From NCBI GenBank assembly GCA_027563935.2, contig CM050453.2:13472001-13536000 (forward strand): a stretch of DNA of 64,000 nucleotides, given 5' to 3'. Position 1 is the first letter of the stretch; the number at the start of each line of letters is the position of its first letter. This document shows positions 44,387 through 55,954 of this stretch, piece after piece. The notes beneath the pieces are model-generated. The model did no database searches, had not been told where the DNA came from, and worked only from the letters and a program-made list of their open reading frames with translations. This DNA comes from Costus lasius. Lineage: Eukaryota; Streptophyta; Magnoliopsida; Zingiberales; Costaceae. The translations under genes were made by a program, and so were the position numbers.

Positions 44387-45507
44387 ACACTAGGAAAGCT
44401 TCGCCAACGATCATCCGAGGAGGGAGGCCGACGATCGGCGGAGAGGGGAGCGGGGAGAGACATCGCTAACGAGCCAACGATGCCTCGTCGCGCTCGTTCC
44501 TTTTTCATTCACCCACCCCACAGCCGCCCCACTACCCGCACGAAGTCCGAGGCTAGCCCACGTCCCATCCACGTTTTTTCCCGTGCACACGCAACCGTGT
44601 GCACATAAGTCGCTCGTTGGCGACATCGGATCCGGGCGTTGTGCCCGATCCGCTTACTCCACCCTCCGACCCGATCAGCAGGTTAAGTGGGGTGGGCGGC
44701 CCACAGGCTTAACACCTAACACCTAGTTAGAAAATTAGGTGTGATAATAATTAATAAGTAGTGGACAGTGGACAAGCAAGTGGGCAGAAGTGGACACGAG
44801 TACACGAAATGTAGACGCGCATACATGGAGGGAGAGTGGATGACAATTGTTGGGCCCATCTATAGGCGTAGGGTTGAAGTGGGTTTTGTTAGCTTAAATT
44901 AAGCTAAGGGGAATATAATAATTTTATATTATGAGACTGGTTTCAAATATCTTATACATAATCTTGACCTAGACCTAAATTATTGTAGTCATGTTTTATT
45001 CGATACTTGATGAAATTAAGTTTTTAGTTTGAGTCGGATCATATCATATCAAATTTGTTTTTTTTTTTGTCTTTTCGTTTTGTTTGTTTGCTTTTAGCCA
45101 TGTACTGTTTCCACTCAAATTGAGTGGATGCAATATGAGGGGAAAAAATAGAAGGTGAGAATTTCCCTTCAACTTGATTTAGACAGTATACCTATTTAAA
45201 TGATGTCTTGTCATAATATAATTAGGCTGCCAAAAAAAACTAAAATAAGATTCTACTTGATCTAATTTAGATAAGAAAAACTTAAATTGTCGGGGGAAAC
45301 CCAATTTTTGGGTCTGAGTTGGAGGGAACCCAATTTTGTTGATTCGATATGGGATTATGGAAATCTGCCCCGATCTCAAACCTGTTCCGTGTAATACAAT
45401 TACTAAGATACACATTACCTTATAAATTAAAAAAAAAAAAAAACTCTAAATCACGAACTACTCTTGTTCCTCACTTGCTCTCATCCATTGTTGCCATTAT
45501 AGTAGCT
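44387..45507. other. Intergenic, no gene supported
   Basis: GC-rich to 44,700 and AT-rich after. Short frames on the minus strand (44,278-44,626) overlap the repeats and have no similarity. There is a poly-T run at about 45,058 and a poly-A run at about 45,428. Confidence 0.45.
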
Positions 45508-46356
45508 GTGATGTCCCGAGGATTAAGCATGAATCCTAAAACACACCGAGCGCGACAAATGACATTGATCCTTAATCATCCAATATTGTGGATAGACATA
45601 GAGGTCACCTGAGCTCGGGTTAGTCGATTAAATTAAATCCATTAAGGGTTAACCTGACTGATCATTTTAATTTGGGGGTTTGAGTGAAGGATGTACAAGG
45701 GAAGTGCGGACGCTCGCTCTATCATATGCGAATGGTGTGCATGTAATTATGGGTACAGACCCAATATTTATATTTAATTGTTGGTGTAACATCTCGAAAA
45801 AAAGATCAATTACTATGCTGATTGGACGAGACGTAGCCGTCTGCGTCCCATCTTTCCTTCTTCCCCCACTGATCTCACCCGTCCTCCCCTATTCCTCCCT
45901 GTGATCGCCAATCTCGCCACCTGCCTTCCTCCTCCTCTCCCCCTTTTTATCTTCCAATCTTCACCGATCGATGCTGCTTCCCTCCTCCTTCCTCATGCGT
46001 CTCTTCTCCTTGATCATCTCTCCGAGCTCTACCAGTGGCTACCCCGACAAGACTTTTCTCCTTCCTTCCATTCGAGCGGCGACGAGAACTCAGTGCGTGC
46101 CCTAGATCCAACGCTTTCAACTCTTGACATATGTAGCTTGTACGTACGACTAGATACGTATGTTAGTTAGTGTACAGAGGCTTCTTCAACTATCCGAGGC
46201 ACACTACAAGATTATATCTTAACCTTTTTCAATTTAGAACTTAACTATCGTACCTGCACCATTTATCAAATTTTTTCTAGATTTTTTTGCTTGATCGGTC
46301 TCTCTAAAGAGGTTTCGAAAGCACGGTGTAAAAATTTTAGTTAAAAAAAAATATCC
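45508..46356. other. Possible LTR fragments, no gene supported
   Basis: Edges resembling LTR starts occur at about 45,508 (tgatgtcccgagg) and 45,786 (tgtaacatctcg). A CT-rich tract at 45,850-46,050 looks like LTR or 5'-leader sequence. Short plus-strand frames here lack domains. Confidence 0.3.
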
Positions 46357-46450
46357 GTGGCAGTAGCCATTATTGCTACTATCATTGCGACTATTGTTGC
46401 TATCGCCACTATCGATGCCATTGCTCCCTTTTCCCGCTATCACTACCGTC
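46357..46450. repeat. Imperfect trinucleotide repeat (att/gct/act/atc)
   Basis: A degenerate triplet array (attgctactatcattgcgac and similar) that gives long Ile/Ala/Thr frames without meaning. Confidence 0.7.
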
Positions 46451-46912
46451 GCCACTTGCTCTTATTGCCATTGCCGCAGTTCACTCTCTCCTCTGCTTCT
46501 CTACCACTCAACCATGGTATTTTTAAACCCAACGTTAGGTTTGGGTCGGGCACAGGTCTATCAGTTAGCACTAAAGAGTCTACAAATGTAGGTCACGAGA
46601 AGCCCACGGCGGCTGCCCAGTCCAATTCCTTCGTTTCTTCCCCCAATCCACGTGAGCCTTTTAATATGTAAAGAGGAATCAAATTATAAAGATTGTGGAT
46701 ACATATTTATTAGGTATTTACTTCTTCTCAACTCAATTGCAAAAGCTTTAGTAAGTTTTGGGACAAAATTGAGTAATATAAATACTATTTGAGTACGATT
46801 CAGATAATACGTTGAGGTACTTGATACTTGAACCTGATTAAATACTATTTTTTTAAAAAATATAGATAATAATAATATGATCAAAGACGAATATTCTATT
46901 ATTCAATACTTA
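46451..46912. other. Intergenic, nothing recognised
   Basis: Short unrelated frames only. TTA at 46,910-46,912 is the target duplication of the next element. Confidence 0.4.
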
Positions 46913-47334
46913 GGGTCTGTTTGGCCCTACTGTTAATAACTTTATAATTGTACTAAACTGTGCTGTACTGTACTGTGCTGCACTGTTAAAATTTATAAGA
47001 TGTTTGGTTAATAACTTTTTAACTATTTGCCAAAATTTAAAATAATAAATAAAAATATTTTTTAAAATTATTTAAAATAATAATATATTTTATTTTTCTT
47101 TAGTGTTAAAATTTTAAATTATTTAAAATAATAATACCTAAAATTTAAAACAAAATTATGTAAATTATATTTTTGGAGAAGCAAAAGCTGTAAAAGCATC
47201 AAATTGTAGCTTTCACAACTTCTGCTTTTTTGCTGCTTTTTTCTACTTCTACTTTCAATTACCAAACAGTTTTCTAACTGCTTTCTACTTAAAAACTAAT
47301 TAAAATCTACTTCGAAGCGGGGCCAAACAGACCC
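46913..47334. mobile_element. PIF/Harbinger-type MITE (422 bp) with TTA target duplication
   Basis: Starts GGGTCTGTTTGGCCCTAC and ends GGGGCCAAACAGACCC, giving a 15-bp terminal inverted repeat. TTA flanks both sides (46,910-46,912 and 47,335-47,337). The interior is AT-rich and non-coding. TWA duplications and a GG(G/C)...GTTTGG terminus are characteristic of Tourist-like elements. Confidence 0.92.
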
Positions 47335-47337
47335 TTA

Positions 47338-47976
47338 GACGTGTTACTTTAGTATAGTATAATAGCGAGTTGCCAATATTAATAATTAACCTTGTATGTG
47401 ATAAAGCTTGAGTAGTTTGCAATTATTGTAAATCAAAAGGTTCGATTTAGAAATTTTGCATTTGACCGTGCAGTAGATTGTTGGAATTTGTAAGTAAAAT
47501 ACCCGAGAGTATTTCATACATATATATAATTTAAAATATTCTAAATTTGATACATTTGATAGATTATAAGGAGTAAAGTATTTCTAAAAAAAATTTTAAA
47601 AAAATATTTTTTAAAACAAAACTTAACCAACCCGTTTTTTGACTTCTATATGCGCTCAGAAAACGTATCCGGATTGGTCGGGTAAGAGTAATACCTGACA
47701 ATTGTCTGCTGTAGTCTTTGAGTCAACATGCGGGGCCCGCGTTGACCCAAGTCCGTGATTCCATGAACAACTCGCCAATAGTTTCCAGTGAAGGCGCGTT
47801 TCCCCATGGACGGCCGCCTGCAAGGACGGCCGAGAGCTTGCCGTGGCCTTTTAGTAAATAGCCTCAAACCTATGGGCTTTTTTAATTGCCGCTGCCTTCA
47901 AAGTACCCCCAAAGTTTGGGAACAACACCGTGTCTCTTTCGCTCGCCCGCTCCGGTGACGACGAGAGGCAAAGAGA
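47338..47976. other. Upstream region of the small plant-only gene
   Basis: AT-rich to 47,640, then GC-rich with the likely 5' UTR (short CT stretch before 47,960). No TATA box could be assigned confidently. Confidence 0.4.
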
Positions 47977-48598
47977 ATGAACAAGTCTCCAGTTTTCCCC
48001 ATGGCGGCGGAGGCCAACCACTTCAGCGACTATGGCTTCGATCCCCAAATCGACTACTTCCAGGTGAAATCGTGTTCCTCCTGCGTTTCATTCTTCTCAT
48101 TGACTTACGTCGATTTCTTTCTTTACCCGTCGGATCGTCGATGCGGCGAAGGTGCTTGAGGAGGCGCGGCGGCACACAATGACGAAGCGCGCTGAACCGC
48201 GCCCCCTCGATTCCTTCCACTGCAAGCTCCAGAAGCCCCTCGCCAAGGACGACGCCAGGTCCAAGACCCGCCACCGCGGGTGGTGCTGGTGGAAGTCCGC
48301 GCTCCTCTTCTGGCGGCGACCCAGGGTCGGGTCCGACGCCGACGAGCGGCCTGACCGCGGGGTGCGGCGCGCGCAGCGCGGGTCGGCGTCGGGGCCCATC
48401 TACGCGACGGAGAGCTGCGGCGCCAGGGGGCACCGCACCAGCCGCCCGAGCTCGGGCCCTCTGACGGCGGCGGAGATCGGCTCGGAGGCGGCGGCGCTGG
48501 CCTACCTTAGCCTCAGGGACGTCAGCGCCGAGGGGGTCGGCCGGGGCTCGCCCTACGCCATCTCCCCTCCGGCGAAGCACATCTACTTGGTCACCTGA
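47977..48598 (+). CDS. Small plant-specific protein of unknown function, two exons
   Basis: Exon 1 is 47,977-48,063 and exon 2 is 48,152-48,598, joined in phase 0 across an 88-bp intron with a cag/gtgaa donor and a gcgaag/gtg acceptor. The product has 177 residues. The N-terminal segment SDYGFDPQIDYFQ runs across the splice into VLEEARRH, a motif block I recognise as recurring in a small uncharacterised family of land plants. Then come LDSFHCKLQKPLAKDDAR, a basic/aromatic patch (GWCWWKSALLFWRR), an Arg-rich linker and the C-terminal tail AISPPAKHIYLVT. No signal peptide or clear transmembrane helix is seen; the WW...LLFW patch might touch membranes or a partner. A second in-frame ATG occurs at codon 9. 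Coding GC is very high, as in many monocot genes. The function is unknown and I assign none. Confidence 0.8.
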
Positions 48599-50510
48599 GG
48601 CGGCAGCTCTGCTCCTCCCGCCATTATGCGGCCCGCTTCTTTGTTTTTCGTAGTGTGCTTTGCCGCGTGTCGCGGCGATCTTTGTGGGTCATCTCTGTTG
48701 TGCTGGTGGACCTCGGAACGAGGGCCGGAATTTTCATGTCGGATCGAAAAGTTGGTGGCGTGGATTGGCAAAAAGACGAGCTTTTTGTTCTTTGTCGCGT
48801 CTTCGTCTTCGTCGTCTTTCTTGGGTGTTCTTTTTTCTTTCGAACTACTCTGGCATCGCTTTTGATTTGGGGTTGGCAGTGGTGGTTACTGCAACGCTGG
48901 AACACGAGGGCGGTGAGCGTTGTTTGTTTCACCGGACTTTAGGCTGGCTCAGTGGGTCACGGGGTTGCGGATCGGCATGCAAGGCGCACTAATTGTACGG
49001 GTGTATTCGCATAAATAGCTGAACATGATCTTTTTGCGGATCGGCGTTTGATTCGGTTGACTGATCTCAACGCGACTCGAGTCAATTCGCTTGATTTGAA
49101 AATTGATCTTGTTGATGATTGACTTCACAATGTTCACAAATAGGTACTCACATCAACTAAAAAACTTAGTTGACTTTGATTTTGGGTAAAATTATATTTT
49201 TATTTATGTTTTTTTAATCAAGTATCATGTATCAACTACTCACCTTTAAACTCAAACCTAGTCATTCAAACTTAGTTTACGTTTATAAGCACTATCATTC
49301 AATCTAGCTTTGGTTGTTCTCGTAAGACCTAAGTGTCGTATTCTTGTACTTATAAGTATGAAGTACTCTCTCTAAATCAAATATCTTGTTATGTTACCAT
49401 AAATTGTACTTGCTTTCATAAGCTCCTAAGTTGCTCAATTGTATCTTAGGTAATGCTTGATGACTCAAAAATAATTATAGTAAACTTTTTATATTTATAT
49501 CATTAATTTAAGTCATTTTTATCCACTGTTGCTTGTTATTTAATTTACATTGGTTATTTGATTCAGAATCTACATATTATATTGTTTTTTCGATTTTTCA
49601 TATAAATTTTGCATAATTCGAAAGATGTCCAAGCTAAATAAACACAATTATGAAGTAGAATAGTACCCCAAAACTAAATAAAGATTTTATCATCAGCAAA
49701 AATTATAAATTCTGAAAAGTAGGGATAACAGCAGGTAGGGTACCTGTATTTTTCATACTACTTGTATCCTAACCCAAATAACTCTTCTACTACTCATATC
49801 CGAATAATTATCCGTTTATTTTTTAGAATCTCTACCCATGCTCTACCCTATTAAAAATTTAACTACTTGTTTAACACACGAACCCTATAAATACCTAACT
49901 TAAATACCTACCATATAAAATTTTAACATATATATATGATTATCCGATTAAAATTTGGGTACTCGACCCTATAAAAATCCTAATAATGGTTAAATTTTAG
50001 GTAAGGTAAAATGGGTATTCACAAACCTGACTAATATATTAAAAAATATATATATATTTTATACATATAAATAAATAAATAAACATAACCGGGCTCGAGT
50101 AGTGGGTATCCGCCCTATACTACCCGAACCCAACTCAGGTAGCATATTTGTACTACCCATACCCTACAAAAACCTGAATAACATATATTCGATTACCTTT
50201 AAACGAGTTTGGATCATACGGGTATTCGCAAAATTGCCACCTAGTTGTCAATCCTATTGTAAAAAGGTAAAATAATAGGGCTACGACAAATTGTCACACT
50301 TTTGTAACTTTGAGATGGCCAAAACTTAGGGTGCACTTGTCATGAAGGATAACATAAAATTCTCTATGGAGGACACTGAGACATTAATCCTAATGATCGG
50401 AGAGGTGCTAGGTTATAAGCCAAGAGATTGATGGATTAAGATGTGTGATGATTTCATAAGAGAATGCAAGCCTGAGACCCAATTAACCTCAAGCAAGGAT
50501 ACACAACTAA
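48599..50510. other. Intergenic, no gene seen
   Basis: The 3' UTR of the preceding gene probably covers the first few hundred bases. Positions 49,725-50,255 contain many tac/ggta motifs (gggtacctg, actacccatac, cgggtattcgcaaaattgcc). These resemble the ends of non-autonomous hAT elements, but no matching 8-bp duplication was found. Confidence 0.4.
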
Positions 50511-50642
50511 GGCCTTGTTTGGCCCTGCCTCATATGAACATCGAGGTCAAAAGTTAAAAAATTTGGAGCTTCGGCTGCTTTCGCCACTTTCTTCGTTATT
50601 TTGTGCCTCAACTTCCATGTCGAGGCGGGGCCAAGTAGACCC
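50511..50642. mobile_element. Small Harbinger-type MITE (132 bp) with TAA target duplication
   Basis: The left end is GGCCTTGTTTGGCCCTGCCTC and the right end, reversed, is GGGTCTACTTGGCCCCGCCTC. TAA flanks both sides (50,508-50,510 and 50,643-50,645). It is related in ends to the MITE at 46,913. Confidence 0.85.
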
Positions 50643-50645
50643 TAA

Positions 50646-52170
50646 GTCTAGACCTCATAGTTAAAATTATAGAAGAGTCCAAGTGCGCCGGTTTAACTTA
50701 CATATCTAACGCATGTGAGCCTTTATTTTTACGCTTAAATGCTAAAACCATGAAGCCAAATTAAAGCAAGCATGCCCTCTACCATAGCTCAACAAGAAGG
50801 TCTTCATTCATTGTAGCCTTGTGGGCCTTCCTTCGTATGCGGATCGCGTGCACCAGCCGAGACACGATGCATCGAAAGGAAATAAATGTGCGCGCGTGGA
50901 TTGGTGAGCGTCAGGCTGACCCGCCACGATTAATTGGCGGGCGGCGCGCCGCTCAGCGCACTGTGCGCTGATGAAATGGAGGGAAGCGAGGACGTAAAGG
51001 ATCCATAAAAAACGCTGCAGTGTCCGTCCAGACGCCCCCCCTCTACTGCTTTCACCGACGGATCAATTGCTGCCCAAAGAGATGGACCTGAATCATGCGT
51101 TCAGGGATAAAGCGATTCGTGCAGGGTCTGCCAGTTATGTTTGGTGGAGAGAAATTGTACACACTCAGCGTTACTGTGAAGAAAACAACCTGAAAACATG
51201 TGACTAACGAGAATTGGGTTGAGAAATTTTGACATTATACCCTGGTAATTTTCAATATGTTTTCAAATTCTATTTATATGAAATGATCGTCTAAAAGTAT
51301 CATTTTTACCAATTGAGGCATTTCATCCTCTCCTTCTTTGAATCAAGAAGCTCGAGAAGTATGTAGCTTTCTCCACAAGCTTGACGGTAGAGATTCTGCT
51401 TCAGTTTCTATCAACATTTTTTGATTTATCATTTAACTCACCGTAATTTCTATAAACTTGAAACTACATCAAAAAGCAGATCCAATTAACTCCCTAGAAT
51501 TAGGGAAGGCAATGAATGAAAAGCTACATTCAAAAATCAAAATAGAATTTATGAGTGGTTGGTAAATGTCATTCACCTAACTAGCCCACATTCAACCTTT
51601 AAGACATCAATGACCCAAGTTGAGATCATTCTCATGTAGATTTCTTGTTATATACTTTGATGATATCTTTTTTATAGTAACAACCTGTTTTTTTGGAGGC
51701 AAAAGTGGAAGGAGGGAAAGGAAAGTTATTTTTTTTCATTGTTTTTTTGAGGGACATGTAGAGATAAAAGAAAAGTGGAAGGAAAAAACTAGGTTTTTTT
51801 TCTCTTTTTTTTTTCCGCCTGATTCGGGCGAAAAACTCGACGGAACAAGCTACGTGCATTGCTGGCTTTCTTTCCCACGTCTCCCCGCCATCGTTGTTCC
51901 TGTCCATGCCACCCACGATGTTATCCTTCATCGTCACCAGCTTCTCCTTCACCGCCCCCACGATCTCCTTTACCTTCTCCTTTGCCCTTCACCCTCGCCT
52001 CTGCCACACGCTCCTCCGCCTCCTCCTCCCTCGCCCTCGCCTTGGCGGACAACTCCTCCCAAGCGCCCGCCGCCTTATCACACGCTCGCCTTTGTCGCTC
52101 GGACAAAGGAGAACATGCCACTCGCCTAACTAACTATACATAAACTTTTAGAAGTCTATAGTTCTCCTAG
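50646..52170. other. Intergenic, no gene supported
   Basis: Mixed composition. Frames at 51,620-52,143 overlap on both strands across a CT-rich, Pro/Ser-coding tract (51,850-52,080) and lack domains. Confidence 0.45.
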
Positions 52171-53250
52171 TGTCACGTCCCGGCCTAAGGTTCTCCGATG
52201 GACCTTTAGGCCGGCGTGTAATCCTAATTTTTCGGAGTGTAAAATCACCCCCAAATCGAAAAGAATTAGAAACCCTAATTAGAAAATCAAAATCCTAAAT
52301 CAAAATTTTACTTTTTGATTTTGAATTTCAACTAGATTTTGACCAAAGTCAAAATCGCACTCGCCGCGCTGCTCGCTGTTTCACCGAAATTCGAAATCGA
52401 ATTTTGCTTCTTCGCTTATGTCGACTCTGCGTCAGCCGATGAGCACTGAAACACTCGTCTCCTTCATCTCACCTTCGAACGAACGTCGCCTGCGTTCGTT
52501 CGTTGACGGTCATCACTGCCCACCGGAGAATGGGCATGCTAGCAGGGAAATCGTTCGCCTCGCCCTTAACCCTTTCGTTCCATCGCTGGCAGCCGCCTAT
52601 TGCTGAAAACAACGAGAATCGTCGCTGCAAACCACCCAAAATGGAGGAAGAGGATGATAGGAGGAGAAAGCCTTTATTTCGCTGGAATAAGCTATAAAAC
52701 TCCTCTTCGTCGCCAACCCCTGTCGGTGACACCCCTCAATCTTTCCCTCTCCGGTCGTTTTGCCGGTTACAAGCTCTGTCAACACTCTCGCTCCCTCACA
52801 TAAGAATCTCCCCACCGACGTCCCCCTAGATGTCGGAGTCAGTCATGGAAGCTTCCCTAAGTTTCTGTGTAGTCGCCGCTCTATCTCCCTTTCCATCGTC
52901 CCGCTGCTCTTTTAAAGAGTAAGAGCGGCCCCTAAGCTCCGCGTCGCACGCTGCTAATCTTAGTCGAGGAAGCCACCGCCTCGAGGAAGCCCCCGCCTCC
53001 CCTTTCCTTGCTTAAGTCAGACCTGAGAACCTCGCGGAAGACCTCGTCAGGCTGCCGCCGTCCGCTTCTTCCACCGCTAAAGTCGTCGTTGCCAGCACCT
53101 GCGTGCGAATCGCGCAGTGAAGACGACGCGATGTGGCGGTCAAAATTGGAAGGAGTCGAGCGCATTGACCGAACCCCGCGGGCTCGTCTTTTGTTCTTCC
53201 GATATGAGCTTGGGCTTGGGCCGGGTCCATAGTTTTGGGGCCTAACACCT
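52171..53250 (-). mobile_element. Gypsy LTR-like fragment related to the LTR at 9,958
   Basis: Starts tgtcacgtcccggcctaagg (compare tgtcacgccccagcctaacgg at 9,958), followed by a gtgtaaaatcaccccca block and gaaaccctaattaga in the same order. The right half is GC-rich like the U3 side. The right edge is not resolved, and no gag or primer site lies to its left, so it is probably a solo LTR or fragment. Confidence 0.55.
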
Positions 53251-53260
53251 AGGATCTGTA

Positions 53261-53432
53261 GTATGTGTTCAAGGCCTCCAAGTTGAACATGCTAAGATTT
53301 GGGCCGTTTTAAGTTGGCCCAAACATAGAACCATGTTGAAACTTGTTGTATGTGTTCAAGGCCTCCAAGTTGAACATGCTAAGATTTGGGCCGTTTTAAG
53401 TTGGCCCAAACATAGAACCATGTTGAAACTTT
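53261..53432. repeat. Perfect 87-bp tandem duplication
   Basis: The unit starts gtatgtgttcaaggcctcca at 53,261 and again at 53,348. I saw no differences between the two units. Confidence 0.95.
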
Positions 53433-53434
53433 CA

Positions 53435-55440
53435 TAAAAAAAAATCAGCTTCATAATTACTCCAATTACATGAAATGCAGAGCTTTATGAAAAGGCTTCC
53501 TTCTTTTGTTAATTAATTTCTCTATTTGAGAGACTGATTAAAAGTTAAAACTCCTATAAAGAACAATATTTTCTCTTTTTTTTCTCAAAACCAGTGACGA
53601 TTAAATCAAAGCATCACAATTAATTAATTAAAAGAATTAATGTTTGGCGCTGACTGCCAACTCTTGTACTCATAATTACCACATGCGGCCCGCAAACTTA
53701 TCTCGCACATGATTAATCAACCACCCTAATCGATGCGGACCCTACCGTACGGCACCGGCAATCCCGCTTTAACCTTAGCTTTAACTGCTGCACTCGAAGG
53801 GTCGCCATGCCGACGGAGACGTATGCGTACCTGCCGCACCGACCAATTATAATTTTCTCCACGTATGAATTACCATTATACCCTCACCCCACTTCCCCGG
53901 CCACTTTCCGCCGGCCAAGTGTGCAGTGACACGATCCCACGTCGGATCTCCTGCCGCCGTACGTGGCTTTCTCGCCGGCGGGCCAGTCGCCCACGCAGCG
54001 GTCCCTGGAGCATCCAGAGCCAGAGGGGCGGCGTGGGCGCGGCCGCGAGGTTCTGACAAAAGCTTTTTTCTGGATCGCCGCCGCCCTCATTATTCCTGGA
54101 TTTTGCAGCGCCAGATGCCACGCCGTTCGTGCTCTGATTAGGTACGCGAGTGCGCGCTGGTGTGGTGCGGTGTGGAAGCCCACTTCTTCTTGGCCTTTTC
54201 TCTCTGGGGCCGCCCGCATGTTTGTCCATGCGGGGGGTTGTAAATTAAATTAAATTAAATAATAATCAGTGCTGAGCTGGAGGGCTTTCTTTTTCGTCCT
54301 CGCGGTCGGTGATGAGCTGGCAGTTTTTCCCGCCATTAACTATACGTCGTGGAAACGAAAGTGGGGCCCGCCGGGAGGATCTAGATTTGGTTGATGATCG
54401 AAGGAAGATTTAACTAGATCCGGCCAAAGATTTCGTTATCATTAAATTAAAAAAATAATTAATGCCATATTTATTTCAGGCCAAATTACGTCATCCCATG
54501 TAGGGTGACGTGGACAGGGCCCGCGCCCTGCTGTTCCACGGAGTATAATATATCTTTTATTAAAAAAATAAATTTAAATTAATTTTATCATATCTTTAAA
54601 TTATTTTTGTTGTTTGTGATTTAATATATTAATTTGCTTAGGTTTTTCAGCCACTAATTAGTTCATCAAGCTTAGCTCCTGACCTAAAAATAAATTATTA
54701 TTATTTTTGGCTTGAGATAACATATTGAATTGATCATGCATTCCAGCGAGGCTTTTCTTGCTATGTTTTCTTGTCATTTATTAGTTGACAATAATTAATT
54801 AATTTTGTGTTTGAGGATCAACATCTTCATCTTACAGTTGTTACATATTACAATTAACAATTAGGAAACTTATACACAATTAATTGATTAATGTTGACTA
54901 ATTACTTGCGAATTAGAGATTAACTTTTAAAAGTCAAACTCACCTTTTATTTTTTTAAAAAATATTTTGTTCATTAAAAGAAAAAAACTCTTATTTATTA
55001 GTTTATCATAAATATATTCTATCTTTTAAAAAAATAATAAAATCTAGCTCACTCTAGAGCATGGGACAAGGATTTGAATGTAAACTAAAGGGTTGGTGAG
55101 AGATCAAATCAACAAAAAGCACCCTAGATTAACTATTATGTAGGACTCTCATCAATGCACCCTTAAACCTACAACCCCCTAATTATTTCATGTTATTAAC
55201 ATCAACAAAAAGCCATTGGTTTGGAGTTATGAATGTTTTGGTCCCCAATTAACTAGTCATCAACCATTCAAAAACAAGAGAGAAGAAGAAGTTGGATCAA
55301 GAAACCTAAAATTCTAAAGAAAAAAAAATAAAAGAGAAAATTTTATGCTCCTCCAAATTCAAAGAATATTATTGGAGCGTTTAATGGTAATAAATGTCAA
55401 TAATTTATATGTATTGTGTGGTTCCCACTAGCTAGAGGAC
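53435..55440. other. Intergenic, no gene supported
   Basis: A GC-rich island at 53,680-54,230 carries overlapping frames on both strands without domains. A (taaat)n run lies at 54,240-54,262. 54,400-55,400 is AT-rich. The PP2C promoter should be in the last few hundred bases. Confidence 0.45.
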
Positions 55441-55954
55441 CCACAAGTAACACGCGGGAAATGGTACGTCCCGAAGATGCCCTTCTTTTCCTCCCGCAAT
55501 TTATCAATTCTCGCGGGTTATAACGGTAATTACCCGCTGCTAGATCCGGTCACCTTCACAGTTAAAATCTCGTGTGCGCTGCGGAGCAAAGCAGGAGCTC
55601 GAGGAGTAGAGTCTCGTCACCTGGCGAGTAGTCACAAGCGGCTTCCTTCGCCCGAACGCCGAAGCCAAGAGAGAGGCTCGCTCAAGGCAGCAGTCATGGC
55701 GTCCTGCAGCCCTTTCCGGATTAAACAACTCCAGGCTTTGCCAATACTTTAGCATTTTCTTCAAGCCTTTACTTGCTTGCAGTATTTTGATTCCTGGGGA
55801 GGTGAAAACAAATTTTGTTTATCCAAGAAGTCTCATCGTTTTGCCTCTCGAATCGATTTCTGTGAGAGGAGGGGAGTGGAGTTTGGTCTGGTAATCTCGT
55901 TGAGCCAGTTGGGGGGAAGGGTGTTGGTTGATCGGACTGCGAGCTGACATCCTG
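55441..55954 (+). other. Likely promoter and 5' UTR of the PP2C gene
   Basis: GC-rich around 55,560-55,700. Short upstream ATGs (for example at 55,696 and 55,928) precede the chosen start. The ATG at 55,928 is in frame and would add nine residues (MIGLRADIL). Confidence 0.4.

Noticed and set aside
48023..48580. A 185-residue minus-strand frame
   Set aside because: It is the antisense shadow of the two-exon plus-strand gene, whose splice sites and motifs fit far better.
49725..50255. A non-autonomous hAT element with tagg...ccta ends
   Set aside because: Sequence style fits, but the ends match poorly and no 8-bp duplication was found, so it is only mentioned in the intergenic entry.
53847..54253. 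Overlapping frames of about 110 residues on both strands
   Set aside because: They are typical of a GC-rich island; no motif, no splice-supported extension.
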